From Singulisphaera sp. GP187 (GTDB taxonomy: Bacteria; Planctomycetota; Planctomycetia; Gemmatales; Gemmataceae), in contig CAMBMH010000026.1 of the NCBI GenBank assembly GCA_945868575.1, forward strand, positions 1 through 33,166: 33,166 bases of DNA, written 5' to 3'. Shown here in pieces: positions 15,001-19,483 of the stretch. The notes below the pieces were generated by a model that saw only the letters and a program-made list of their open reading frames with translations, was not told the origin of the DNA and ran no database searches. Position 1 is the first letter of the stretch; every line of letters starts with the position of its first letter. Made by a program: the position numbers and the translations under genes.

Positions 15001-18000
15001 ATGCAAGCGGTCGTGTTGACGCCTATTCCAAAGGCGATATATCGCTGAGTCAGGCAAATGGAAACCTTTATCTCGGTCAATTAATTGCCGATGGAACAAT
15101 AAACCTTAATTCGTCTAATAATATCCTGAGCAAGCAAATTGATGACAGGCAGTCCATTGAGGGATTTAACGATAATGGCAAAGGTTGGACCCAAACCACG
15201 GTAAATGGCCAGGTTTCCATTGTCAGCAATGATCTCACTTTCACCAATCAATTGACCTCACAAATCCCCACATCTAATTGGCCCAGTGTTAACAGCCTTT
15301 TCGACTCCAAAATTATTGGGCTAAACTCGGATTTCTCGGTGAATTTCCTTTATGAATCTACAGGGACCAATGGCGGCCTTGCATTCACTCTGATCAATCC
15401 GTTCAAGACCACTTCCTCCTCAAACCCTTCGGGAATGGGCGAACAAGGCTCGCTTTCTTTTGTGCTCAATCTGGGAGATGGCAATGCGAACCCACAATCT
15501 GCCGGATTCGACTATGCAAAACAATCAGGAGCATCCTTTGTCCCCCAAACAATCGCCTCGTTGATTCTCAATTCAGGCGATTCCATCATGGTCAGCCTGA
15601 ACTATTCCCTCGCCAAGCAAACCTTGACAAGCTTCCTTACGGACATGGCGACCGGAGACACCGCGACGATAACTCAAACGGAAATCAATCTCTTGCAAAT
15701 TTTGGGGACCGAAGAAGTTCGTATTGGCTTCACTGCTTTTGGTTCCGGCGCAACAACATTCACCCAAACCATTAGCGAATTCAACCTTACCGATGGCGCG
15801 GCAAATCTTCAGGGAATTTCCCTTAACGCTACAGCCTTAGGATCATTCGGAACCGAATCGAATCCGATCACCATGGTGATCCTGAATGATGTGAATATTA
15901 CAGCTCCAAATGGAGTTTATGCCGAACAGCTTTCAGGGAACATGAACATTGGACAGGTAACAAGCAGTAATGGGGTTGTTTCCTTGAGCGCTCCCGAGGG
16001 TGCGCTTGTGCAATATGTTCCTCAGGCCCCCATGTCAGCAACATCCTTCTCCGAAGGTGCTTCAAGCCTTTCCTTCACTCCTTACAGCGTGAGCGGTGCA
16101 CCCGCCATCTCGGCGCCTGAGTTAAGGTTAAATGCACTTGTGGGAATCGGATCAACACCCTCGCCCCTTCAAACCGAAACCGGAAAAATCTCAGGTCGGA
16201 CTCACTTTGAGAATATCACCGTTTATAACACCGGGGATTTGGCGATCGGATCGCCCAACCATGGCGATAACCTTATCGCGGGAGGAATCATCCATGTTTC
16301 CACGGGAGGAAGCCTTCATGTCCAATCCACGATCAACGCAGGCAATGGGGTCGAACTGAAGGCTGTTTCCGTCTCGGGCAACCCGGCAAGGGTCGTGGCA
16401 GAAACCGGATCAAACATATTCTCCGAAAACGGTACGATTACGATTTTTGGAAATGACGGAATGGAAACTCGTATTGATTCCACCATCGGAAAACTGGCGG
16501 GGCACTCGGCTCAGCAAATCAATCTTTCAACGGGGATCCCAGTCAGCAATACAGATGGTCGGACCACAACAAGTCTTATGGGAGCGATAAACGCAGCATC
16601 TCTTGCGATCCAGGGCGGCTCTCCGAGGCAGGATCTCCATTTTGCAATCGATGGTCTAAAGGGACCAAACAATACCCAATTATACTCCGAGGTATCCGGG
16701 TTTGAATCCATCCATGCCGATGATAGGCTTTTTGCCAATGGGCGTTCTTTTGTTTTGCACCAAAATGGTCTGTCCTCCAACAAAATGAAAATGGTTTTCT
16801 CAAATACGACTTCACTTTTGCTCAATTTGGGATCAGGAAATGACCAGGTGAGCGTTGGCACAACCACAGGGCTAAATGCCTTGGAGATTGATGGCAACGC
16901 TGGCCTTGACAGTTTCTTTATCAGCATGGGAGACAAGCTGCTTGAGGAAATGTCGATCAACGGGGGCGAAGGAATCGACCAAATCGTGGCAAACACCCTT
17001 GGACAAAATGCCTGGGCTGCTAGTGGAGCCCTGCAGACCTGGAACAACAGGGTTCATCATTCTGATATCGAAAACATTCGGATCAATGGTTGTGGAGTTT
17101 TAAACGGGTTACCCAATCCGGTCCAATCTGTTGATCCAGAGCTATACGCGGATGAGACCCCATCCGGCCAGTTTGTTGAAACCGTGTTTGCACAGGTTTT
17201 GGGTCGCCTTCCAAGCGCTGCGAATCTTGAACTCCGCAGTCGTCAACTCGACAATCATTCGGTTTCACGCCTTGCCATGGCAAACGAAATCGGAACCAGC
17301 ACAGAAGCCTGGTCCCTGTTGGTGGATGCCTGGTACAGGAACTATCTGGGTCGTCCCGCGAAGTCCACTGAAGTCGCCCCTTGGGTAAAACTCCTCAAGG
17401 CTGGACAATCCGAGATCGAGGTACTATCCCAAATCCTCTCCTCACGCGAATTTGCAATCAGGATTGGCAAGATCCAAAATGGCATCAATCGTGCCGAACC
17501 TTTCATTACCGGACTTTACAGGCTGGCGATTGATCCCTCCGGACGCCCCGCACCCACTGTACTTGCCAACCTGATGAACCTCGAGAAAACACAGGGCAGA
17601 ACAGCCGTCGCCCGCGCCATTCTTGGTTCCGGCCAATTCCTTGCGCACCAGGCTGAGTCCCTAAGCATCCAGATTGATCATCAACCGGCCAATGACCAGA
17701 TCGTCGCGGAAAGGACTGAACTCCGCTCCTCCACCGAAATGAGATCCTGGCTACTTGGCCGCATCTGGAATGAATCCCCTATTCTTTCCTCAACGCGCTT
17801 CCAGCAACAGATTTTCACCGAAGGACAAGCACCTGTAGCCGTTGGCGCCAATATCCGATTGAGCGATCTCGATGCGCCAAGGAATTTCAACCACGGCTCA
17901 CTAACTGTAAATGTTCAGGTAAATGGAACCCCAGACGACCGACTTTCCATTAAAAATCAGGGGGCGAAACCTGGCCAAATAGGTGTGAAGGGCAATCTGG

Positions 18001-18707
18001 TAACCTATTCCGGCTTGGCGATTGGAACCTTTAGTGGGGGAAATGGTACTGATCCCCTCGTGGTTCTCCTGAATGCCAACTCCACACCCGAGGCAAACCA
18101 GGCCCTTTTGCGCAATATTTCGTTTTCGGTTGTGGGGCAAAACCCCTCCAATCGGCCCAGGTCCATTCGATTTGTAATTAATGACGGCACTGGCCATGAA
18201 AACGCTCAAAGCCAACCATTGACCACAGTCGTCCAGATCCAAACGATCAACAACGGGCCAATTATCCGTTTCTCCCAACCCCAAATCACTTACCGAATTG
18301 GTAATGGTCCAGTAACCATTGACAAAGCGGTAACCATTGCCGATCCAGATAACAATCATTTTTCCGGAGGTGAATTGGTTGTGTCAATTATCGCTAATGG
18401 AACCCCATTTGATCATCTGGCCTTGAACACAAGCGGATCAAGCCGATTGGCTCTTTCAGGCAATCGTGTTTCCATCGACGGCAATCAGATAGGGATCTTT
18501 CAAGGCGGTTTGGGAACCAGGCCACTTGTGATCCAATTCAACGAGAAGGCGACAGGGGAAGCGGTTCAGGAACTGGCCCGCAACATAACCTTCGATAATT
18601 TCAGCACGACCCCCTCCACCTTCACACGAAAAGTCAATTTTGTTTTGAAGGATGGTTTGGGGATGAAAAATACCAAGCAGATGGCCATCATCAGTCTTTC
18701 AAGATAA
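3..18707 (+). CDS. Giant beta-solenoid surface/adhesin-like protein (5'-partial)
   Basis: The reading frame is open from the left edge without a stop, so the start lies outside the window; at least 6,234 residues are present. The first two thirds are Gly/Ala/Ser/Thr/Asn-rich, cysteine-poor repeats alternating glycine-rich strands with 'leveraged' turns, typical of filamentous-hemagglutinin-like beta-helices. Embedded modules in order: three SGTFTL-type repeats (about 1995-3140) interleaved with four TYYA-type units, long solenoid repeats (about 3300-11100), a galactose-binding-like fold (about 11190-11820), two adjacent L-type-lectin-like domains (12427-13665), a third (15151-15800), DUF4214-like helices (17155-17665) and two homologous beta-sandwich tail repeats (17825-18704). 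It probably is exported and mediates carbohydrate adhesion or forms a surface layer; substrate unknown. No C-terminal autotransporter barrel, LPXTG or PEP-CTERM motif is visible. The end at TAA is followed by a hairpin. Confidence 0.9.
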   Translation, partial: GVILNTLNATTGKAGNITLDAPSITINDKAKLLANGSTDSQDGTITITANDLKKNFDLNAFVQFQDLYDFNLSASINVGIGTKISGGKINIIAESGNVFILSNTTSLLLAPLAKVGLELAHYPDLFSLPLAIQVWKPSSSIVINGSIDSSTEVAINSTADANACGKAVFMRTISASYQDKANFDGGGAFGAAVGYFQTDASASIEMNSSANIQSAGPVTLGTTVDNVIKLEAMANKNNGITNTNPEAMAISVATGVLNTTSTIHVQPGANISASGTVQILAEATDENEVEAKTNVYRDGLAGLGAAVVHTNSTVQTIVEGTINSTWTPRTSNTPVTLTFNPSLTVDFASSSLIFPTALTYPNGTPLLFQSVDGATVPGLIPNFTYYAIPNSQNPNALQLASTAENASNGLFISFGNGFPTLTNSNGLKIPITIIYNGPTSGDNSLVSNTICFGYSTLADGKTPVFTDGEAVTFTPVTGKFLGYNDSNGNLLGSLSGNYTVNVVPTNSDSLFPFAIQLLDSQGNVVLLDDNSLIKTADGTIVPIYSFDTAANQLDLNPPSVNPATGEAWTVPPGAPPTILNGQPLEFIGGLSNPVGNLNNNQTYYAVVNPATPGIIQLALNQAQSEAANPAIQNAVPTLLTASNQKFISGSTANFGKNQTLSQTINSNNSYSLWTNANIGSFTLNVTPPQGSATTAAIPYNASAAQVASAINAITGMFVTVSGNGTASNPWLVAGQYQLTVGNFETGVGLVFDYNPNLADGTAMIYQEVPGKPVYGFTNGDTYYAYNQTNPNFVPQLPQYVISLQNTLQNNGTPVNFQLGQWFSDNNGQNYQVSGAAVNEGQLILELPQTALVTGANSSGSTSGSVFSSVVSAGALQCFSFATSGTFTILVETTNGTLTTAPLAFNATASQVEAALNALNGVNVSVTGIGQISSPWTLVGLSYGTVTFDCTNLKDGTYQANILAKELISDTSLVWTTATSGTFTLTLDVNGQNLTTTPIVFDATIGDLISALNALPNVRASVTGAGTAQNPWVITTGYQGIQTGDALVFHDCWNMPSMGMMDGQTYYAVVSSNQFQPQTILLGFAATLQDASASPPTLIQMEPCLTLISAMDNTMTGGNVSLTGESSVSPNGSGVEIEAKLVSMDWATVRVDVGLFYLFGYVTHPSGNWDIWSHAHHGDGQFQNLVHEEQAIKDLIPTGRDVPNEFELSAAPALVFVNNQVQALVGENAVITSFGEVSVKSVIDEILHSESSASIAKSRTGKGDKAVAIAFNGAFVENNSTAIIASNAQVSAEEISVISDILYPFIIRETNISKMRHGEEKTNFANVTATVEKFISNAIFAFAGGISNWLFNNTANTAIIAGDDGDAKGLEKNLDPLLSWTISFSVSVIDINNTNLAQIADGAQINQDPQVADAVEEEQTVTVEAQTTVVQTGVTGMVCLGLSATWLLYGIKTKNVTDALIAPTNSGATLGGSFNYMSLQNSTQALLGGNYSFTAPPNGDGIQSITPYSGTPFASTKVNYGNGGLTVEAITYVTNVLLSQAGGKSSGFGFEGSFAILNMGEQGSSKKKQTTYAQLISDNLPLVISANHGTDGIILVEAKDTSDLWVFSGAVLYGGAKAIGFSGAQIELTRDISASAGTSSSTSAPTQASTFDTNGTVEIMAAANGSINPVSLVGEYAPNGKSIANAAAPGGENVAQAAEEQAASDIHGKWGWAVSGDYSAALINDSVNSWINDLGTFTGQAGNLLIVEATNTTIAHATSGSAAIVNAHGNTGPTVGISGSASVVVYDATVTALIVKATLYNYQLELIADNAKKVGSFSGGMQVSAVTASDLNLAGSVAFNQITNDTQATFQNVTAHDLEEATIEATSADQVWAAAGMLTITWAKRDLADPANPIKPKTVIGVGVSGAMNTLVNTTHATVEDCEIENLEGAMDITAEDFSHSFVFSAGVDITVPAGTAVELGGMWSTTNIAPDTQAQIIDSTITGATGNHPTNLEVIAAFIPVTISFAGYVAIEASKIFSLKENKIGVGVGAGVVVTNIQKNGSNLAQTVASIVDSEIELNLGELTLESYSGNQGDAPSGIVSPLSELPDPDGNNIWSLAIAGSVQGESAPVNAIGVAIAGALIYTTVELETSATIESNSSNPINAEQLTVSSNNTLLVYTDAGGVTVAGQMSEGNLSFGVAIGGAYNSYNSTSSVEVSVNNATITTQSMQVDSLLAPDVTSIAYGVAVDIAVAASVGVSTSLSGAFVYQNATDSAICSITGGTITVDGTTTVNGNSTGDTLSVLAEDQSTYQASSGAGSLAGSGGVGAAVSLAPSAAIGKITLQNTAEAYIGSQSATPATTTTIDATVPVVVEATTKQTVTTTVVAVAASVAISPTGVPLSGGGASSSITTTNKVDSGLLYGTTFNSTLPNSPGNAQSNEGITLSALEDSALTASVGAGALAVGVYGGSLAISLAEISTNDKVNAVIRGATVTTSGTGVSVEAKGTSALATMSVPTAAGFAIGLDGAGGNSNITDSSQFLASIDTGASITTGTPAENYGDLTVGSYSQDSLLAQIFGGDGGLGSIGVFLSDTICNGSSTAQIANAGTITVGDLTVQATGNHSITSDGYSITIGGLTGTGETHQLTYSESISTNINESGATPGKITAHGSATINAQSNTTAIARDSGQAPSSSAQTSYNISGGGIGAYQAISIFIPTISTSINNVNLTVDDNLSISTTASGSNTAQAMAGSGAIVSEEASIAKTTNSPSASLTLGSGKLSASNISVQTVTNMTYDAYADSVDAASVGLSGAVVINTSSPEATVNIDSGITLTSTGQIDIASNNIFQRGNQPNEVDDLMVRVGAGGVLTGYGGNITTTFNPVSTVTIADGVMINSSGSVGGNAGTTSGISILASQTAFLQEDANLATGGLLVSLDWNNTSQTASVTTSVTIGQNATLVATTGSINIGTLVNIDASSSASTTTWGLGGNATSSATSGWTVNQSIETGTGTQIFGLGNVSIVTGENPMNGQVSSINTLAMAYARTRGLIDIPLSSTDDCYLKSNSTLSIGTSSTTQSAANVNLGANPGNNSTLAYWQTQYNRGYIKHGTSNPLTNSSTATINGTVQAGVDYLLDIEVNPAGNAISINGGTPMNLNSNSTFVNQTMAPNSVTPAIPGQSFYPFLAAYNTNYTPNTSSVTDPATAAILRTSVSQTAVNALQLSGLFAQGGNVTIKAGTLSGSASLSAYTPSISITNPSANYLLLDGVSILNGKNSGNISLLKNGGGNLPQGSITTFSNANAQTPPTIIVNQTYPSAVGTGTTSGPGILLEGYFNNPTGNVSITNTMGAIVEIAPIKAVSVTISSPNSAFVLSTPNYYYGVGGNILDAWGKTQQPINGNPTGTTSYTPNWTIPGYAFQPGQTTTGWNANLAATSAADYIYNGNWYNYAPGMKQLNTNYTNQLDTIGYNQLYNSSNYQIIFGNSAPYQGNAQDSQTIQEQTSSTGSGGILAASYPNYFGVGNNSSTQGNLPVFLPDQPIYAQGVDSTISPYLSGGLTAAQVSITALMIDINAPLNVGISNNININLTAALGTTLTQFQTSYQNGNQSSTLYQIPTSYLGGNNIDFTATYNAQTNQITLSPIATTSAQVGAVLAGQIVSTTSWGNINMIGGPGLASINNSTGIPLVVDGINSGSTEVSGTIEIQDSLSGINTKYVYQPGKGLATYSAPNGQPYSSTPNGGTSSSAKTTYNPVSGTLLTQSSSANLWRGLNVGGDAWTNFDNSSNGGFWNFGPQVSNSNFAWNVTSQTNLNPKTYVYPTSADTSTYGGWQFNNPANYGNTTNNAGIATTGSAFSPATPPDADNACAFIQNGGSITQSVYLTPGAYSVSFQAASRTGYANNPIQVSIGGTNLGGTITASSTSFTNYTTSTSFEVTTAGYYTLQLKGTSTGNGNTAATQGNVFIDDVLLYWKSTTAAPSPYTATSPQVQLQYGYNYTTPGGDILPTGSYLLPTGSQFVEYLVATQTTNGYFTANFSGKKAPYENGMPYSTINYNYPTGYSLDLYTYAKADNPIGIDFSALQPGHLSIYSNAAVVIGGGVLFGGNVSINTIGDLTQTSSEDISANEILLITNQGSIGSRQNPIIVSASSGFSVSAFGEEGVYITSPGDIQVDHISTAPLTISGFEGGTNDWSTVNGVAPVVGFSGFQTQGAVIGSNSSSLQLTDGVNSTATSAWSPSKVSTGSFTAQFTYTPSGNKQAGGITFAFQNQSPTALGNVGGALGYTGITGQTVAYELNINNGYQIGTNFVSNNYTGTYQPTGSINVGSGNPIQVNLVYDEITQTITETLVDTVTPATFTRIYENIRLEALLGPSAYMGFTGGDGGATSIQTITNFQFQSNLPQFSGNIMSTIPPGVSNQLSAAWYNTPISLNQSFGAAFVYQAMGENPADGTAFVFQNEGLNALGGAGGLLGYSGINNNQNTAAFEINIYNGHTIGTNFVTNGEWGTYNPTGTINMASGHQILVNLNYDQESGTMYEDLTDLDTGATFSTKYSINLQQALNANTAFIGFTSADGGGFASQTISDFRFGYKSTPLGDVVVSAAGDITSANKSALIQGSNISLTSTSGSIGTNAQAIAIDLNPQSLTNGSITEGVFNASATNNIFVIERLDDLRIGSVVAGGTVSLIALHGDIVEGVSTDASGLNSTEISSANRLKILGILEKNIADSNARTVNTYQGMINRNYLQYWNLLPDGSVQNGVFVVSSSGFGVLEPQVALAYGIPSATNAQVQTWANDTWQQCVTSFESTLAFGPDWQSLPQFVAYSSTYLFVAPQSTVNQLNSGSTSAFGLIAGISLDALQGQNELGSTSHDKANIQAGNLVLTATEGSVGLSKSPVIIPIANIENQTLTPEQKQILTLASQAGEVMMVGTNIFGVTQLYPYGSPPYGIVPTGVQVIISRPLFVDVASGGTTTIKVGNAVVLTEISGAMNIDSISATGTVKLTAEGSITSANSSQTAAITSNDLILTTNAQIGSDGFLNIDASGRVDAYSKGDISLSQANGNLYLGQLIADGTINLNSSNNILSKQIDDRQSIEGFNDNGKGWTQTTVNGQVSIVSNDLTFTNQLTSQIPTSNWPSVNSLFDSKIIGLNSDFSVNFLYESTGTNGGLAFTLINPFKTTSSSNPSGMGEQGSLSFVLNLGDGNANPQSAGFDYAKQSGASFVPQTIASLILNSGDSIMVSLNYSLAKQTLTSFLTDMATGDTATITQTEINLLQILGTEEVRIGFTAFGSGATTFTQTISEFNLTDGAANLQGISLNATALGSFGTESNPITMVILNDVNITAPNGVYAEQLSGNMNIGQVTSSNGVVSLSAPEGALVQYVPQAPMSATSFSEGASSLSFTPYSVSGAPAISAPELRLNALVGIGSTPSPLQTETGKISGRTHFENITVYNTGDLAIGSPNHGDNLIAGGIIHVSTGGSLHVQSTINAGNGVELKAVSVSGNPARVVAETGSNIFSENGTITIFGNDGMETRIDSTIGKLAGHSAQQINLSTGIPVSNTDGRTTTSLMGAINAASLAIQGGSPRQDLHFAIDGLKGPNNTQLYSEVSGFESIHADDRLFANGRSFVLHQNGLSSNKMKMVFSNTTSLLLNLGSGNDQVSVGTTTGLNALEIDGNAGLDSFFISMGDKLLEEMSINGGEGIDQIVANTLGQNAWAASGALQTWNNRVHHSDIENIRINGCGVLNGLPNPVQSVDPELYADETPSGQFVETVFAQVLGRLPSAANLELRSRQLDNHSVSRLAMANEIGTSTEAWSLLVDAWYRNYLGRPAKSTEVAPWVKLLKAGQSEIEVLSQILSSREFAIRIGKIQNGINRAEPFITGLYRLAIDPSGRPAPTVLANLMNLEKTQGRTAVARAILGSGQFLAHQAESLSIQIDHQPANDQIVAERTELRSSTEMRSWLLGRIWNESPILSSTRFQQQIFTEGQAPVAVGANIRLSDLDAPRNFNHGSLTVNVQVNGTPDDRLSIKNQGAKPGQIGVKGNLVTYSGLAIGTFSGGNGTDPLVVLLNANSTPEANQALLRNISFSVVGQNPSNRPRSIRFVINDGTGHENAQSQPLTTVVQIQTINNGPIIRFSQPQITYRIGNGPVTIDKAVTIADPDNNHFSGGELVVSIIANGTPFDHLALNTSGSSRLALSGNRVSIDGNQIGIFQGGLGTRPLVIQFNEKATGEAVQELARNITFDNFSTTPSTFTRKVNFVLKDGLGMKNTKQMAIISLSR
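1995..3140 (+). repeat. Three SGTFTL-type modules plus TYYA units in the giant protein
   Basis: Three divergent copies of a roughly 75-residue module share the pattern SGTFTL..TTAPI.FNATASQV..ALNAL..V.VTG.G....PW. They lie near 1995-2240, 2612-2848 and 2908-3140. They are interleaved with short units containing TYYA (near 1147, 1803, 2338 and 3189), the first two of which lie 5' of this span. Such modules are recurrent beta-rich building blocks in giant surface proteins; the function is unknown. Confidence 0.7.
11191..11820 (+). other. Galactose-binding-like (CBM-type) domain inside the giant protein
   Basis: The translated segment starts near SANLWRGLNVGG and contains GWQFNNPANYG, then AGIATTGSAFSP, AFIQNGGSITQSVYL, GAYSVSFQAASR and FIDDVLLYW. 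The order of a tryptophan-containing strand, a Q-V-L-x-PG-Y-S-x-S-F strand and a terminal F(I/V)DDV strand is the signature of jelly-roll carbohydrate-binding domains. It differs in composition from the flanking solenoid repeats. The ligand cannot be read from sequence. Confidence 0.6.
12427..13095 (+). repeat. L-type-lectin-like domain, copy 1
   Basis: The segment encodes GSFTAQFTYTPSG, then GGITFAFQNQSPTALGN, GGALGYTGITG, VAYELNINNG and ending in MGFTGGDGGATSIQTITNF. The series [FQ]NQ..ALG..GG.LGY.GI, an acidic/Asn 'ELN' strand and a closing GFTGGDGG..S.Q.I..F strand is characteristic of bacterial legume-lectin-like folds. Copy 2 follows immediately and is clearly homologous. Confidence 0.75.
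13099..13665 (+). repeat. L-type-lectin-like domain, copy 2
   Basis: This is a tandem homologue of copy 1. It has GTAFVFQNEGLNALGG, GGLLGYSGIN, AAFEINIYNGHTIGTNFV, ILVNLNYDQESG and FIGFTSADGGGFASQTISDF. Most lectin-core positions of copy 1 are conserved, including GTNFV and the terminal GFT.(A/G)DGG motif. This indicates an internal duplication of about 560-600 bp. Confidence 0.75.
15151..15800 (+). repeat. L-type-lectin-like domain, copy 3 (divergent)
   Basis: About 1.5 kb downstream of copy 2 the fold recurs in divergent form. It opens with an SIEGFNDNGKGWTQ strand, followed by GGLAFTLINP, a G..GSLSFVLNLGDG strand, IMVSLNYSLAKQTL and closing RIGFTAFGSGATTFTQTISEF. The ALG..GG.LGY loop of copies 1 and 2 is replaced by a longer SSSNPSGMGEQGS-type loop, so ligand specificity may differ or be lost. 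Confidence 0.6.
17155..17665 (+). other. DUF4214-like helical region in the giant protein
   Basis: The segment encodes FVETVFAQVLGRLPSAANLE, then WYRNYLGRPAKSTEVAPW, VLSQILSSREFA, LYRLAIDPSGRPAP and ARAILGSGQFLA. The repeated pattern Y..LGR.....E...W followed by I..S.EF is the hallmark of DUF4214-type repeats in bacterial surface proteins. About two and a half units are visible. It is the only clearly alpha-helical part of the protein and may be a linkage or calcium-associated module. Confidence 0.65.
17825..18704 (+). repeat. Two homologous C-terminal beta-sandwich repeats
   Basis: Two units, about 17825-18240 and 18256-18704, align throughout: GSLTVNVQVNGTPDDRLSI with GELVVSIIANGTPFDHLAL, GTFSGGNGTDPLVVLLN with GIFQGGLGTRPLVIQFN, and ALLRNISF with ELARNITF. 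Each ends in a V.FV(I/L).DG.G strand. This is the cadherin/VCBS-like unit often repeated in giant planctomycete and cyanobacterial surface proteins. As the final module it may be an anchor or export determinant. Confidence 0.75.
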
Positions 18708-18708
18708 A

Positions 18709-18733
18709 CCAATCCAGTGCGAAACTGGATTGG
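18709..18733 (+). terminator. Perfect hairpin after the giant gene
   Basis: CCAATCCAGT and ACTGGATTGG form a perfect 10-bp stem with a GCGAA loop, beginning two bases after the TAA of the giant gene. There is no U-tract, so it may be a 3' mRNA-stabilising hairpin or a weak terminator, or a regulatory structure for the following gene. It lies 43 bp before the PEP-CTERM start. Confidence 0.55.
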
Positions 18734-18775
18734 CGATAGATTGGCCCGGTATTTACCCAGGAAGACGGGATAACG

Positions 18776-19372
18776 ATGCGAAGTATTTTTGGTTTGCTGG
18801 TTTGTTTTACGTGCCTGGCCGGATCATCCCGCGCCGATGTGACCGGGCTTGCTCTTAGCCGAATCGGGGGGACCAGCACGGCCAACTCAAATGTGTTAAC
18901 CACATTTGCGATTACTTTCCAAACATCCAATGGAGCATCCAATTTCAATTTGAATTCGTTGACGATGAATTCAACGATTGGGGATACTGCGATTTTTTCC
19001 TTCAATTCTGATTTTACTGCATCCACGACAATCACCTCGTCATTAAGTAGCGGTAGCTATTTGTATAATTTCACCTCTGCCAATTTCGGACAAAACCTGA
19101 GCGCATTAACCACATACACAATCTACATTATGGATCTAAATCAAGGAATTTATGGAACAACGGATGGCAATATCGCATCTGGAATTGCGCCTTTAAACTT
19201 TAATGGTTATACCACAATCGATCACTCTTCAGGAGGCAAAGATTATTACAACAATTTTGCTCTTGAAGTAACGGCCGTCCCCGAGCCAGCAACAATTATC
19301 CTCACCGGTGCTACTTTGGCTGCCGGGGCTGTTGGAGCCTGGTGGAAACGCAGCCGCAAACAACTCTCCTAG
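18776..19372 (+). CDS. PEP-CTERM sorting domain protein
   Basis: A 198-aa protein with an N-terminal signal peptide (hydrophobic FGLLVCFTCLAGSSRA followed by D) and a C-terminal sorting signal. The C-terminus has VPEPAT near residue 168, a hydrophobic helix (IILTGATLAAGAVGAWW) and a basic tail (KRSRKQ). This tripartite tail is recognised by exosortase, which cleaves and attaches the protein to the envelope; no exosortase lies in this window. The middle is Ser/Thr/Asn-rich and beta-strand-like, with no catalytic motif recognised. The ATG is preceded by AGGAAG at 18759-18764. It shares orientation with the giant surface-protein gene upstream, from which a hairpin separates it, so they may or may not be co-transcribed. 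Confidence 0.85.
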   Translation: MRSIFGLLVCFTCLAGSSRADVTGLALSRIGGTSTANSNVLTTFAITFQTSNGASNFNLNSLTMNSTIGDTAIFSFNSDFTASTTITSSLSSGSYLYNFTSANFGQNLSALTTYTIYIMDLNQGIYGTTDGNIASGIAPLNFNGYTTIDHSSGGKDYYNNFALEVTAVPEPATIILTGATLAAGAVGAWWKRSRKQLS

Positions 19373-19483
19373 TTGGATGTTGTGCTGCTATTCGGGCGGC
19401 TAAAAACCTTGAATTCCTTTAGGAACCAAAACTTGGCTTACAGATCAGCGAGATTAACAAATTATTTAAAACCCAATAGGCAA
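19373..19483. other. Convergent intergenic gap
   Basis: This 111-bp gap lies between two convergent genes. I see only a short TTCC-TTTA-GGAA element and AT-rich sequence; no convincing intrinsic terminator in either direction. Confidence 0.5.
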
